Shown: positions 31,617 to 40,662 of the stretch, one piece after another
Layout of the letters: each line of letters opens with the position of its first letter
How positions within the stretch are numbered: the first letter of the stretch is position 1
NCBI GenBank assembly: GCA_037443705.1
Contig: JBBINV010000003.1
Coordinates: 1-64,000, forward strand
Reading direction: 5' to 3'
Length of the DNA stretch: 64,000 nucleotides
Origin: 2-02-FULL-66-14 sp037443705
GTDB taxonomy: Bacteria; Pseudomonadota; Gammaproteobacteria; Burkholderiales; SG8-39
The notes under the pieces: model-generated
The model's database searches: none
What the model was told of the DNA's origin: nothing
The model's input: the letters and a program-made list of their open reading frames with translations, nothing else
Position numbers and translations under genes: made by a program

Positions 31617-32315
31617 ATGGCGATCGAGATCACCAATCGGACCAAGATCATGGGCGGCGTGGCGGTGCTCGCGCTCGCGGGCGCCGGCGCCTGGTTCTTC
31701 CTTTTCAGCGAGGAGGCGCCGCCGCCCAAGCCCGTCGCCAAGGCGCCGGCGAAGCCCGCCGCGAAGCCCGCCGCGAAGGCCCCCGAGGCCCCGAAGCCCG
31801 TGGCCGAAGCACCGAAACCTGCCCCCGAGACACCGACGCCCGCTGCCGAGGCGCCCAAGCCTGCCGCCGAGGCGCCCAGGCCAGGGCCGGTTGCGGAGGC
31901 GCCAAAGCCGCTGCCCGAGGCGAAACCCGCGCAAGAGCCGAAGGCGGCTCCGGCCAAGCGGCGAGCCGGGACGCGAGCGCCCCGCCCCGTCACCGCCACG
32001 ACGGCCAAGCCGGAAGTGAGGCCGCTTTACTCGCGCTACAACGATCTCATCACCGCGGTCGTGATGAAGGATCGCGCGGCGGCGGCCGAGCTGATCGACG
32101 ACGGCAAGAGCCCGAACGTGCGCCAGAGCGACGGCCAGACCGCGCTCATGGTCGCGGCCACGCTCGGCGATCTCGAGATGGCGCAGCTGCTGCTCGCCAA
32201 GGGCGCGGACCCGAACGCGGTGGCGCCGGACGGGACCACGGCGCTCTCGCGCGCGCGCGATGGTCGCCACGCCGCGGTGGCGAGCCTGCTGCAGGCGAAG
32301 GGCGCGCAGCGGTGA
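31617..32315 (+). CDS. membrane-anchored ankyrin-repeat protein with Ala/Pro/Lys linker
   Basis: A 232-residue protein: one membrane helix at about 12-30, a long spacer of repeated AP/KP/EAPKP units (about 35-125) and a C-terminal ankyrin domain with SRYNDLITAVVMKDRAAAAELIDDG, DGQTALMVAATLGDLEMAQLLLAKGADPNA and GTTALSRARDGRHAAVASLL (helical pairs of about 33 residues). The layout suggests an inner-membrane anchor, a stretch through the periplasm and a binding head. TAGAAT at 31578-31583 with GGGGAGAG before ATG fits normal expression. It overlaps the next gene by GTGA, so both may work together. Confidence 0.82.
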   Translation: MAIEITNRTKIMGGVAVLALAGAGAWFFLFSEEAPPPKPVAKAPAKPAAKPAAKAPEAPKPVAEAPKPAPETPTPAAEAPKPAAEAPRPGPVAEAPKPLPEAKPAQEPKAAPAKRRAGTRAPRPVTATTAKPEVRPLYSRYNDLITAVVMKDRAAAAELIDDGKSPNVRQSDGQTALMVAATLGDLEMAQLLLAKGADPNAVAPDGTTALSRARDGRHAAVASLLQAKGAQR

Positions 32316-33127
32316 AGCGGCTCGCCGCCGCGCTCGTCGCCGTCGCCGGTTGCGGGCTCGGCGCCGCGGCCGAGCTTCCGATCTTCGACGCGCACGTGCA
32401 CTACTCGCACGATGCGTGGGACGTGCTCCCGCCGAAGGAAGCGGTGGCGCTGCTGCGCAAGGCGGGTCTGAAGCGCGCGCTCGTCTCGAGCTCGGGCGAC
32501 GAGGGGCAGCAGCGGCTCTACGCGGAGGCGCCCGATCTGATCCTGCCGTCACTGCGACCCTACCGCAAGCGCGGCGAGATCGGGACCTGGGTGCGCGACG
32601 CGTCCGTGATTTCCTATCTCGAAGAACGGCTGAAGAAGCACCGCTATGTCGCGATCGGCGAGTTTCACCTCGACGGCGCGGACGCGGATCTTCCGGTGCC
32701 GAGGCGGATGGTGCAGCTCGCGCGCGCACACAAGCTCTTCCTTCACGCGCATTCCGACGTCGATGCCGTGGAGCGCATCTTCGTGCAGGATCCGGGAGCG
32801 CGCGTGCTCTGGGCACACTCGGGGTTCGAGAGCCCGGCGCGCGTGCGCGAGATGCTGCGCAAGCACCGCAACCTTTGGTGCGATCTCGCGTTTCGCAGCG
32901 ACCACGGCGCGGATGGAAGAGTTCATCCGGAGTGGCGCGCGGCTTTCCTCGAGTTTCCCGACCGCTTCCTGGTCGGCACCGACACCTATACGCCGGAGCG
33001 CTGGCCCTACGTCGTCGAGCACGCGGGCTGGTCGCGCCGCTGGCTCGCCGAGCTGCCGTCCGAGGTGGCCGAGCGCATCGCGTGGAAGAACGGCGAGGCG
33101 CTCTTCGGCGGCATGCTCTCGCGCTAG
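32312..33127 (+). CDS. exported amidohydrolase-family (TIM-barrel metal hydrolase) protein
   Basis: A 271-residue protein with a signal sequence (cut near GAAAELP) and a TIM-barrel amidohydrolase fold. The metal motif FDAHVHY is at about residues 25-31, a glutamate in AIGEFHLDG, histidines in LHAHSDVD and WAHSGFES, and an aspartate in LVGTDTYTP complete a TatD- or amidohydrolase-2-like site. The substrate is unknown. GTG 32312 overlaps the ankyrin gene stop. Convergent with the acyl-CoA synthetase gene, four-base overlap. Confidence 0.8.
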   Translation: MKRLAAALVAVAGCGLGAAAELPIFDAHVHYSHDAWDVLPPKEAVALLRKAGLKRALVSSSGDEGQQRLYAEAPDLILPSLRPYRKRGEIGTWVRDASVISYLEERLKKHRYVAIGEFHLDGADADLPVPRRMVQLARAHKLFLHAHSDVDAVERIFVQDPGARVLWAHSGFESPARVREMLRKHRNLWCDLAFRSDHGADGRVHPEWRAAFLEFPDRFLVGTDTYTPERWPYVVEHAGWSRRWLAELPSEVAERIAWKNGEALFGGMLSR

Positions 33128-35097
33128 GAAGGGGTAACGGAGGAACCTGGATTCCTCTGTTTGCGGATCTCCTCGACCGTCTCCGGATTGACGAGCGAGG
33201 AGAGATCGCCCGGATTTTCGTCCAGGTACGCCGCGCGGATCACGCGGCGCATGATCTTGAGGTTGCGGGTCTTCGGAAGATCGGACACGAACACGACGGC
33301 TTTCGGCTTGAACGGGGTGCCGAGGCCGTGCGTGACGGCCTGGGAAAGTTCTTCTCGAAGATGTTCCAGGTTGTCGGAAATTCCGGTTCTTGGCGCACAA
33401 ACCAGCACGATCGCAGACCCCTTGATCGGGTCGGGCACGCCGATCGCGGCGGCCTCGCCGAGTTTTCCGGTCGCCATGACGAGCGCCTCGATCTCGGCGG
33501 GCCCGGTGCGCTTGCCCGCGATCTTGAGCGTGTCGTCCGAGCGTCCCCAGATGTACCAGTGGCCGTCCGCGTCGCGGCTCGCGAAATCGCCGTGGTGCCA
33601 TACGTCCGGCCAGGTGCTCCAGTAATTCGCGAGATAGCGCTCGTCGTCCTTCCAGAGGCTTCGCGTGAGGCCGATCACCGGCTTTCGCATCACGAGCTCG
33701 CCCACGGTTCCGGCCGGCACCGGGCGTCCCGATTCGTCGACGACGTCGGCGCCGGTGCCCGGCACCTGGGTGTTGAATGCGCAGGGCTTGAGCGGCCGCA
33801 GCACGCAGCAGGCGAGGATCCCCATCATCTCGGTGCCGCCCGAAAAGTTGAGCAGCGGCACGCGCCGGCCGCCCACCCGGTCGAAGAGCCACCACCAGGC
33901 TTCCGGCGTCCAGGGCTCGCCGCTCGAGACCATGATGCGAAGGGCCGAGAGATCGAACTTTTTCCACGGCTCGCTCCCCTGTGCGAGGAACGTGCGGATG
34001 GTTGTAGGCGCAACGCCGAGGTAGGTCACCGCGTGCTCGGCGGCAAGCCGCCACATGCGGTCGGGGTCGGGAAAATTCGGCGCGCCTTCCGCGAGCACGA
34101 GCGTGCCGCCCATGATCGGCGTTGCATAGACGATCAGCGGGCCCACCACCCAGCCCATGTCCGACATCCAGAGCAGCCGGTCCTCGGCCTTGAAGTCCAT
34201 GCACAGGCCGAGGTCCATCACGATCTTGGCGGGGAATCCGGCGTGCGCGTGCACCACGCCCTTGGGTTTCCCGGTCGTGCCGGAGGTGAAGACGAGGAGG
34301 TAGGGGTCATCGGCGCCCATCTCCTCGGTCGGCGCGGTGTCGGGCTGGCGCGCGACGAGCTCGTGCCACCAGTGATCGCGCCCCTCGCGCCAGACGATGG
34401 CGTTGCCCGCGCGGCGCAGCACGATCACGTGCTCGAGCCACGGCGCGCCGGCCGCCGCATCGTCCACGATCGCCTTCGCGTCGACCGGCTTTCCGCGGCG
34501 CGAGGTTCCGTCCACGGTGACGAGCGCGCGGGCGCGCCCGAGCTCCAGGCGCGCGAGCATTGCGTCGGCCCCGAAACCGGAAAAAAGCGGCATCACGATC
34601 GCGCCGATCTTCGCCACCGCGAGCATCGCGATCATCGCTTCGGGGACGTTCGGCATGTAGATCGCCACCACGTCGCCGCGCCCGAGCCCGAGCGCCCTCA
34701 GCATCCCGGCGGCACGGCACACCTCGCGATCGAGCTCGCCGTAGGTGAAGCGTGCGCGCGCACCGTCCTCGCCCTCCCAGACGAGCGCGGGCTTGCCCCA
34801 AGTCGGCGTGCCGCGCCAGCGGTCGAGCGCGTTCAGCACCACGTTGGTGGTGCCGCCCACGCACCAGCGCGTCCAGGGCGCGCCGCGCGAATCGTCGAGC
34901 ACCCGCTCGTACGGGCGGTAGAACCGCCAGTCGAGGTGCTTCAGCAGCGCGTCATAGAACCACTCGGGCTCGGCATCGGCGCGCGCGAGCAGCGCCTCGT
35001 AGCTCGGGAGCCCCTGCGCGCGCAGGAACCCCGTCAGGTTCGCTCGCGCGACCGTGCCGGCATCGGGCGTCCAGGCGATTTCCGCGCCGGAGCTCAA
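33124..35097 (-). CDS. AMP-binding acyl-CoA synthetase
   Basis: A 657-residue adenylate-forming ligase that activates a carboxylic acid as its CoA thioester. It has the P-loop FTSGTTGKPKGVVHAH near residue 270, the WMSDMGWVVGP segment, GGTEMM, the hinge/A8 GRSDDTLKIAGKR and the catalytic lysine in TRNLKIMRR. Length and N-terminal lid resemble acetyl- or acetoacetyl-CoA synthetases more than short fatty-acid ligases. The TTG start 35097 overlaps the aldehyde dehydrogenase stop as TTGA. Context suggests an organic acid made by the neighbouring dehydrogenase or imported by the divergent ABC system; the substrate cannot be told from sequence. Confidence 0.88.
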   Translation of the reverse strand: MSSGAEIAWTPDAGTVARANLTGFLRAQGLPSYEALLARADAEPEWFYDALLKHLDWRFYRPYERVLDDSRGAPWTRWCVGGTTNVVLNALDRWRGTPTWGKPALVWEGEDGARARFTYGELDREVCRAAGMLRALGLGRGDVVAIYMPNVPEAMIAMLAVAKIGAIVMPLFSGFGADAMLARLELGRARALVTVDGTSRRGKPVDAKAIVDDAAAGAPWLEHVIVLRRAGNAIVWREGRDHWWHELVARQPDTAPTEEMGADDPYLLVFTSGTTGKPKGVVHAHAGFPAKIVMDLGLCMDFKAEDRLLWMSDMGWVVGPLIVYATPIMGGTLVLAEGAPNFPDPDRMWRLAAEHAVTYLGVAPTTIRTFLAQGSEPWKKFDLSALRIMVSSGEPWTPEAWWWLFDRVGGRRVPLLNFSGGTEMMGILACCVLRPLKPCAFNTQVPGTGADVVDESGRPVPAGTVGELVMRKPVIGLTRSLWKDDERYLANYWSTWPDVWHHGDFASRDADGHWYIWGRSDDTLKIAGKRTGPAEIEALVMATGKLGEAAAIGVPDPIKGSAIVLVCAPRTGISDNLEHLREELSQAVTHGLGTPFKPKAVVFVSDLPKTRNLKIMRRVIRAAYLDENPGDLSSLVNPETVEEIRKQRNPGSSVTPS

Positions 35098-36569
35098 ATC
35101 CCCCCGAGACAGACGAACTTGATCTCGAGGAAGGGCTCGATGCCGTACTTCGAGCCCTCGCGGCCGATGCCCGACTGCTTCACGCCTCCGAAGGGCGCCA
35201 CTTCCTGCGAGAAGATACCCGTGTTCACCGAGATGATCCCGGCCTCGAGCGCCTCCGCGACCCGGAATACGCGCCCGATGTCGCGCGCGAAGAAGTAGGC
35301 GGCGAGCCCGAACTCGGTCGCGTTCGCCATCCGGATCACTTCGTCCTCGGTCTTGAAGCGGAACAGCGGCGCTACCGGCCCGAACGTTTCCTCGCGGAAG
35401 AGCTGCATGCGGTCGTTCGCGTCCGTGAGCACCGTCGGCTCGAAGAACAGGCCCTGCAATTTTTTTCCGCCCGTGAGCGCAGTAGCGCCCTTGGCGAGCG
35501 CATCCGACACGTGCGCCTCGACCTTGGCGAGGCCCTGCGCGTCGATCAGCGGCCCGATCACCACGCCAGGCTCGGTGCCGGGGCCGACCTTGAAGGCGCG
35601 CACCTTCTCGGCGAAACGCTTCGCGAACGCGTCGTAGATCCCGTCCTGCACGAAGATGCGGTTCGCGCACACGCAGGTCTGGCCGGCGTTGCGGTACTTG
35701 GAGGCGATCGCGCCCTCGACCGCCGCATCCAGATCGGCGTCGTCGAACACGATCAGCGGCGCGTTCCCCCCGAGCTCGAACGAGATCTTCTTCACCTGGT
35801 CCGCCGACTGGCGCATCAGGATCCGGCCGACTTCGGTCGAGCCGGTGAAGGTGATCTTGCGCACCAGCGGATTGCGCGTGAACTCCGAGCCGATCGCGGG
35901 CGGATCGTTCGAGGTGAGGATGTTGAGCACGCCCTTCGGCATCCCCGCCCGCTCCGCGAGCACGGCCAGCGCGAGCGCCGAGAGCGGCGTCTGCTCGGCG
36001 GGTTTCAGCACCACGGTGCAACCGGCCGCGAGCGCGGGCGCGACCTTGCGCGTGATCATCGCGTTGGGGAAGTTCCAGGGCGTGATCGCCGCGGTCACTC
36101 CGACCGGCTGTTTGAGCACCAGCAGCCGCTTGTCGGCCTGATGCTGCGGAATGATGTCGCCGTACACGCGCTTGCCTTCCTCGGCGTACCACTCGATGAA
36201 CGCGGCGCCGTAGGCGATCTCGCCGCGCGCCTCCGTCAAGGGCTTGCCCTGCTCGGCGGTGAGGATCTTCGCCAGGTCCTCCTGGCTCGCCATCACGGCA
36301 TCGAACCATTTGCGCAGGATCGCGGCGCGCTCCTTGGCGGTCTTCGCGCGCCAGCCGCCCCAGGCGGCGTGCGCCGCCTCGATCGCGCGCTTGGCGTCGT
36401 TCCCGCCAAGGTCGGCGACATTGGCGAGCGTGACGCCGGTGGCCGGGTTCGCGACCGGATAGGTCTTCGCTCCCGAGACCCAGCTTCCGTCGACGTAGGA
36501 CTGCTCCCGGAAGAGTTCCGGATCCTTGAGCGAAAGGGCCGGCAGGCCAGGCGGGGTAGGGGCATTCAT
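35094..36569 (-). CDS. NAD(P)-dependent aldehyde dehydrogenase, succinate-semialdehyde type
   Basis: A 491-residue ALDH of the GabD branch. Cofactor site ITPWNFPNAMI near 155, GSTEVGR, catalytic glutamate in FELGGNAPLIVF and catalytic cysteine in NAGQTCVCANR near residue 295; the end SGIGREGSKYGIEPFLEIKFVCLGG is typical of SSADH. Starts at ATG 36569, overlapping the AraC gene stop by ATGA. It would oxidise a short semialdehyde or a related aldehyde; the regulator and neighbours favour a catabolic role. Confidence 0.88.
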   Translation of the reverse strand: MNAPTPPGLPALSLKDPELFREQSYVDGSWVSGAKTYPVANPATGVTLANVADLGGNDAKRAIEAAHAAWGGWRAKTAKERAAILRKWFDAVMASQEDLAKILTAEQGKPLTEARGEIAYGAAFIEWYAEEGKRVYGDIIPQHQADKRLLVLKQPVGVTAAITPWNFPNAMITRKVAPALAAGCTVVLKPAEQTPLSALALAVLAERAGMPKGVLNILTSNDPPAIGSEFTRNPLVRKITFTGSTEVGRILMRQSADQVKKISFELGGNAPLIVFDDADLDAAVEGAIASKYRNAGQTCVCANRIFVQDGIYDAFAKRFAEKVRAFKVGPGTEPGVVIGPLIDAQGLAKVEAHVSDALAKGATALTGGKKLQGLFFEPTVLTDANDRMQLFREETFGPVAPLFRFKTEDEVIRMANATEFGLAAYFFARDIGRVFRVAEALEAGIISVNTGIFSQEVAPFGGVKQSGIGREGSKYGIEPFLEIKFVCLGGI

Positions 36570-37570
36570 GCGGCAGTCTCCTTCGGTGGCCGGTGCGCCC
36601 AATCGCGCGGGCTCGCGCCGTAGCGGGCGCGGAACGCGCGGCTGAAGTGCGCCGGGCTGTTGAAACCGCTCGCAAAAGCGACGCTCGTAATCGAGCGAAG
36701 CTGCTCGCCGCGGCTCTCCAGCTTCCGGCGCGCCGCCTCCAGGCGGCGCTCCCAGATGTAGCCGCGCAGCGTGCAATCCTCGGCTTCGAACGCCTTGTGA
36801 AGCGCGCGCTTGGAGCAGTTGAGGGCCCGCGCGACCGAGGCGACGCAAAGATCCGGGTCGTGCAGGTTCTGGTCGATGTGACGCTTGATTCTCTCGCGCA
36901 GCACGGAGCCGCGCTGGCCGTCGAGGCGCCCGCCCGCCTGCTCCAGCAGCGCAAGGTGCAGCAGCTCGACGATCCGCTCGCCCGTGTCCGCCGCGAGCGG
37001 CCGGTCCGCGATCGCGGCCTCGAGCGTGCGTTCGATCGCGTCGCACGCGACACGCGCCAGGCCGGAGGCGGCGCGCAAGCGCCGCACGAGCAACTGGGCG
37101 AGATCGGCACGCCCGCGGAGAATCCCTTCTCGCGGAAGCAGCAGGATGTGCAGGTCGACCGGGCCTGGCGCGGAAACGATGTACGAGCGCGTCGTATCGT
37201 AGAGGCTCCAGTCGCCCGGTCTGAGCCATGCCGTCCGGCCGTCCTGCTCGAAAAGGCTCTTGCCACTGCGCTGCACCACCATCTTCAGGAAGCCGGGATC
37301 GCTCAGACCGCGGCATCCTGCGGTGCGCACGACGCGATGGCGCGCGGCCTGCAGGTGGCACACGCGCACCTCGCCGAGGTCGAGCGCGGAGATCGCGCCG
37401 CCGAAGTCCTCGTCGCCGTAGGTGTCCGAGCGCAGCCGCCCGAACGAGCGCCACACGAGATCGCTCCAGTAGGCGACGCGCTCTCGCGCGGGCGCCTCGT
37501 CGGTGGATAGGCGGATGAACTGCGTCACGCGTGCGCGCTCGGTCAAGACAGGCGATGCGGGTTTGCGCAT
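36566..37570 (-). CDS. AraC-family transcriptional regulator (FeaR/XylS-like)
   Basis: A 334-residue activator with an N-terminal AraC-binding-like sensor domain (about 20-200; VWRSFGRLRSD, RPGDWSLYDTTRSY) and a C-terminal double helix-turn-helix (about 230-325; DPDLCVASVARALNCSKRALHKAFE and SVAFASGFNSPAHFSRAFRARYG). This combination is found in regulators of aromatic-amine and aromatic-acid catabolism. It is first in an overlapping operon with the two enzymes and is divergent from the ABC importer, so it probably controls both. ATG 37570 gives MRKPASP; a frame further upstream runs into the importer promoter. Confidence 0.88.
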   Translation of the reverse strand: MRKPASPVLTERARVTQFIRLSTDEAPARERVAYWSDLVWRSFGRLRSDTYGDEDFGGAISALDLGEVRVCHLQAARHRVVRTAGCRGLSDPGFLKMVVQRSGKSLFEQDGRTAWLRPGDWSLYDTTRSYIVSAPGPVDLHILLLPREGILRGRADLAQLLVRRLRAASGLARVACDAIERTLEAAIADRPLAADTGERIVELLHLALLEQAGGRLDGQRGSVLRERIKRHIDQNLHDPDLCVASVARALNCSKRALHKAFEAEDCTLRGYIWERRLEAARRKLESRGEQLRSITSVAFASGFNSPAHFSRAFRARYGASPRDWAHRPPKETAA

Positions 37571-37579
37571 GATACTCGC

Positions 37580-37609
37580 TTGACACGGATCGAAGAACAT
37601 CCGTAAGTT
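37580..37609 (+). promoter_or_regulatory. candidate promoter with inverted-repeat operator for the ABC importer
   Basis: TTGACA at 37580-37585 is a perfect -35 hexamer; 18 bases later TAAGTT (37604-37609) is a poor -10, as expected for an activated promoter. The spacer holds the inverted repeat ACGGAT-8-ATCCGT (37585-37590 and 37599-37604). The element lies between the AraC gene and the substrate-binding-protein gene and is a reasonable regulator site. Confidence 0.5.
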
Positions 37610-37655
37610 GCTGTAACGACGACCACAATTGCGGCACTGACAGGAGGAGGGGACG

Positions 37656-38840
37656 ATGACGCTCAAGAAATCCTTGCAGGTCCTGGCCGCCATCGCGGCC
37701 GCATGCACGGCGTGCCTGCCGGCCTCGGCGCAGGAGGCGCCGGTGAGAATCGGCTACGCGATCGCGCGCACCGGGCCGTGGGCGGCCGGTGCGCAGGTCA
37801 CCCAGGAGCCGAACTACGTGCTCTGGGCCGACCAGGTGAACGCGGCCGGGGGCCTCAACGTCAAGGGCAAGAAGCGCAGGGTCGAGCTGGTCGGCTACGA
37901 CGACCGGAGCGAGGCCGAAACCATGGTGCGCACCTACGAGAAGCTGATGGGCACCGACAAGGTCGACCTCATCCTGCCGCCCTGGGGTACGGGCGCGAAT
38001 TTCGCGGTGATGCCGCTGATCCAGAAGTTCGGCTATCCGATGGTGGCGCCCACCGCGACCGGCCGCAAGCTCCTGGGCATGAAGAACCCGTACTTCTTCG
38101 CCATCCTGCAGCAGCCCGATCGCATGATGATCGCGCTCGCCGAGTTCCTGAAGGCGCGAAACATCCAGACCGCCGCCGTGATCCACGTCGACGAGCTCTT
38201 CGGGCTGGAGCAGGCGGGCGCGCTCGAGGCCGCGTTCAAGGAAAAAGGCATCCGGATCGTCGAGAAGAAGAGCTACCCCCTCGGCGTCAAGGACCTCAAG
38301 CCCGTACTGAACGACATCAAGGCAAAGAACCCCGATGCGTTCGTGGCGCTTTCGTACCCGCCGGACACCTTCCTCGTCACCGCGCAGGCCCGCGAGATCG
38401 CGTTCAACCCGAAGGCCTTCTATGCCTCGGTCGGCACCGCGTTCCCGATCTATCGCGACAAGATGGGGCCGGCGATCGAGGGCGTGATGGGCCTCGGGAC
38501 CTGGAACCCGAAGACCAGCGCCGCGGCCAAGGCCTACTTCGACTCTCACGTCGCCCGGCACAAGAAGGAGCCCGACCGCTGGGCGAGCGCGCACGCCTGG
38601 GCGGCGCTGCAGGTGATGGAACAGGCCGTGGCCAAGGCGGGGCTCGATCGCAAGGCGCTGCGCGAGGCGATCGCGAACGGCGAGTTCGACACCGTGATCG
38701 GCAAGATCCGGTTCCGGAACGGCGAGAACATCTCCACGCCGGGCGTCGTCAGCCAGTGGCAAGGCAGGGAGTTCGAGGTCGTCTGGCCGCCTCAGCTCGC
38801 CACCGCGCCGGCGCTCTTCCCGAAGCCCGGCTGGAAGTGA
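37656..38840 (+). CDS. branched-chain-type ABC transporter substrate-binding protein
   Basis: Periplasmic binding protein, 394 residues, with a signal peptide cut near ASAQEAP and the Leu/Ile/Val-binding type I fold (VRIGYAIARTGPWAAG, GGLNVKGKKRRVEL, YDDRSEAETMVRTYEKL). Proteins of this subgroup often bind aromatic acids or amides rather than branched-chain amino acids; the neighbouring aryl-aldehyde dehydrogenase and AraC regulator support that here. GGAGGAGGGG precedes ATG 37656. A strong hairpin terminator separates it from the permease genes. Confidence 0.9.
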   Translation: MTLKKSLQVLAAIAAACTACLPASAQEAPVRIGYAIARTGPWAAGAQVTQEPNYVLWADQVNAAGGLNVKGKKRRVELVGYDDRSEAETMVRTYEKLMGTDKVDLILPPWGTGANFAVMPLIQKFGYPMVAPTATGRKLLGMKNPYFFAILQQPDRMMIALAEFLKARNIQTAAVIHVDELFGLEQAGALEAAFKEKGIRIVEKKSYPLGVKDLKPVLNDIKAKNPDAFVALSYPPDTFLVTAQAREIAFNPKAFYASVGTAFPIYRDKMGPAIEGVMGLGTWNPKTSAAAKAYFDSHVARHKKEPDRWASAHAWAALQVMEQAVAKAGLDRKALREAIANGEFDTVIGKIRFRNGENISTPGVVSQWQGREFEVVWPPQLATAPALFPKPGWK

Positions 38841-38856
38841 TCGGAGCGTAAGTCGA

Positions 38857-38890
38857 AGCCCCGCGCGGCGGCGCGGGGCTTTTTCTTCTC
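38857..38890 (+). terminator. intrinsic terminator after the binding-protein gene
   Basis: AGCCCCGCGC (38857-38866), a four-base loop, and GCGCGGGGCT (38871-38880) form a perfect ten-pair stem followed by TTTTCTTCTC. It ends right at the livH start codon. Partial read-through would give more binding protein than permease, as in many ABC operons. Confidence 0.9.
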
Positions 38891-39760
38891 ATGGGCTTCT
38901 GGATCGAACTGGCCGCCTCGGGGCTGATCAGCGGGGGCATCTACGCGCTCGTCGCGATGGGGCTGAACCTGCAGTACGGCCTGATGCGCATCATGAACAT
39001 CTCGCACGGCGAGTTCCTGATGGTCGGCGCCTACCTCACCTGGCTCGCGCACACCGCCTTCGGGATCGACCCGGTCGCGTTCATGCCGGTGGTGGCGGTG
39101 GCGATGTTCCTGGCGGGCCTCGCGGTGTATGCGCTCTGCTTCCGGCGCATCGCGCGCACCTCGCCTGCTGTCGAGGTGATCGAGGCGCGCAGCCTGCTGG
39201 TCGGGTTCGGCCTGATGTACCTCGTGCAAAACGCGGCGTACCTCGCCTGGGGCGCCGACCTGCGCGGCTATTCGTTTCTTGCCGACCCGGTGGAGATCGC
39301 GGGCGCGCGCTTCGCGGCGAACCGCCTGGTCGCCTTCGGTTTCGCGGTCGGCGCAAGCCTCGCGCTGCTCGCGCTGCTGCGCTTCACGCTCATCGGAAAG
39401 GCGGTGCGCGCCATGATGCAGTCGCCCGCGGGCGCGCAGCTCGTGGGGATCGACACCGCGGTGCTGCACCCGGCGGTGTTCGGCGCAGGCCTCGCGCTCG
39501 CGGGGGTCGCGGGCTCCCTCCTTTCGATGGTCTACGAGATCACGCCGTCGATGGGCGAGCCCTATACGGTCACCGCACTGATCGTCATCACGCTCGGCGG
39601 GCTTGGCAGCGCCGGCGGGTGTCTCGCCGGCGGGCTGCTCCTGGGCCTCGTCGAAGCCTTCGGCATGCACTTCACCAGCCCGTCGCTCAAGATGCTTCTT
39701 TCGTACGCGGTCTTCATCGGAGTCCTGCTGGCCAGGCCCAAAGGGCTGTTTTCGCGATGA
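38891..39760 (+). CDS. livH: branched-chain-type ABC transporter permease LivH
   Basis: A 289-residue inner-membrane permease with about eight helices. It contains MGLNLQYGLMRIMNISHGEFLMVGAY (in parts near 20-45) and the EAA-like loop GLGSAGGCLAGGLLLGLVEAF near 235-255. It starts at ATG 38891 just after the terminator run of T, with no clear Shine-Dalgarno. Its stop overlaps livM by ATGA. Confidence 0.92.
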   Translation: MGFWIELAASGLISGGIYALVAMGLNLQYGLMRIMNISHGEFLMVGAYLTWLAHTAFGIDPVAFMPVVAVAMFLAGLAVYALCFRRIARTSPAVEVIEARSLLVGFGLMYLVQNAAYLAWGADLRGYSFLADPVEIAGARFAANRLVAFGFAVGASLALLALLRFTLIGKAVRAMMQSPAGAQLVGIDTAVLHPAVFGAGLALAGVAGSLLSMVYEITPSMGEPYTVTALIVITLGGLGSAGGCLAGGLLLGLVEAFGMHFTSPSLKMLLSYAVFIGVLLARPKGLFSR

Positions 39761-40662
39761 AGCGGGGATTCCTCTATTTCTCCGTTCCGTGCCTCGCGCT
39801 TGCCGCGCTGCCCTGGCTTGCGTCCGACTTCGTCGTATCCCTCGCGCTCACGTGCCTCATGTACGTGGGGCTTGCGGTGAGCTGGGCGATGTTCTCGGGC
39901 GCGACCAGCTATCTGTCGCTCGCGACCTCGGCGTTCTTCGGCATCGGCGCCTATGTCACGGCATGGGGGCTGGAAGCTCTGCCGTACGCGCTCGTGGTGC
40001 CGCTCGGCGGGCTCGTGGCGGCGGCGTTCGCCGCGCTCGTCGGCGCGGCGGTGCTTCACCTGCGCGGAGCGTATTTCGCGGTGCTCACCTTCGGCCTGGG
40101 AGAGCTCGTGCGCCACGCGATCACCTATTCCGAGAAGACCTACGCGAAGACGGTTGGCCGCGTGATCGCGGATGCGCCCGATTCCTTGACGGTGTATCTC
40201 ACGGTGCTCGCAATCGCGGCAGCGGCGGTAGCCGCGTGCGCCGCGGTGCGCGCGAGCCGCTTCGGTCTCGCGCTCGCCGGCATCGGCTCGGACGAGGAGC
40301 GCGCGCAGACGCTCGGCGTCAACACGCGCCTCGCCAAGATCACGGGCTTCGCGCTCGCCGCGTTTTTCGCGGGCGCCCTGGGCGCCGCGGTCGCGGTGCG
40401 CTGGACCTACATCGAGCCGGCGTCGGTGTTCAATCCGTTCATCGGCTTCCAGACCGTGCTGATCGCCATGATCGGCGGTGCCCAGACGCTCGCCGGCCCG
40501 ATGGCTTCCGCGGTCGTGTTCAGCCTGCTCACCGAGCTCCTGCGGCTTCATTTCCCCTACGCCTATCTCGTGGTGCTCGGGCTGCTGCTGATCCTGCTCG
40601 TGCTCTATCTGCCGGGCGGCATCGCCTCCGCCTTCGTTCGCTGGAGGCGAGCCGGTGCGTGA
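39757..40662 (+). CDS. livM: branched-chain-type ABC transporter permease LivM
   Basis: A 301-residue permease, partner of LivH. Hydrophobic through most of its length, with SYLSLATSAFFGIGAYVTAW, HLRGAYFAVLTFGLGELVRH and the EAA-like IGGAQTLAGPMASAVVF loop. ATG 39757 overlaps livH. It overlaps livG by eight bases. Confidence 0.92.
   Translation: MKRGFLYFSVPCLALAALPWLASDFVVSLALTCLMYVGLAVSWAMFSGATSYLSLATSAFFGIGAYVTAWGLEALPYALVVPLGGLVAAAFAALVGAAVLHLRGAYFAVLTFGLGELVRHAITYSEKTYAKTVGRVIADAPDSLTVYLTVLAIAAAAVAACAAVRASRFGLALAGIGSDEERAQTLGVNTRLAKITGFALAAFFAGALGAAVAVRWTYIEPASVFNPFIGFQTVLIAMIGGAQTLAGPMASAVVFSLLTELLRLHFPYAYLVVLGLLLILLVLYLPGGIASAFVRWRRAGA

Noticed and set aside
31735..31970. Possible CRISPR or minisatellite in the ankyrin protein gene
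   Set aside because: The DNA repetition follows from the AP/KP-rich coding sequence; units are irregular and in frame, with no spacers.
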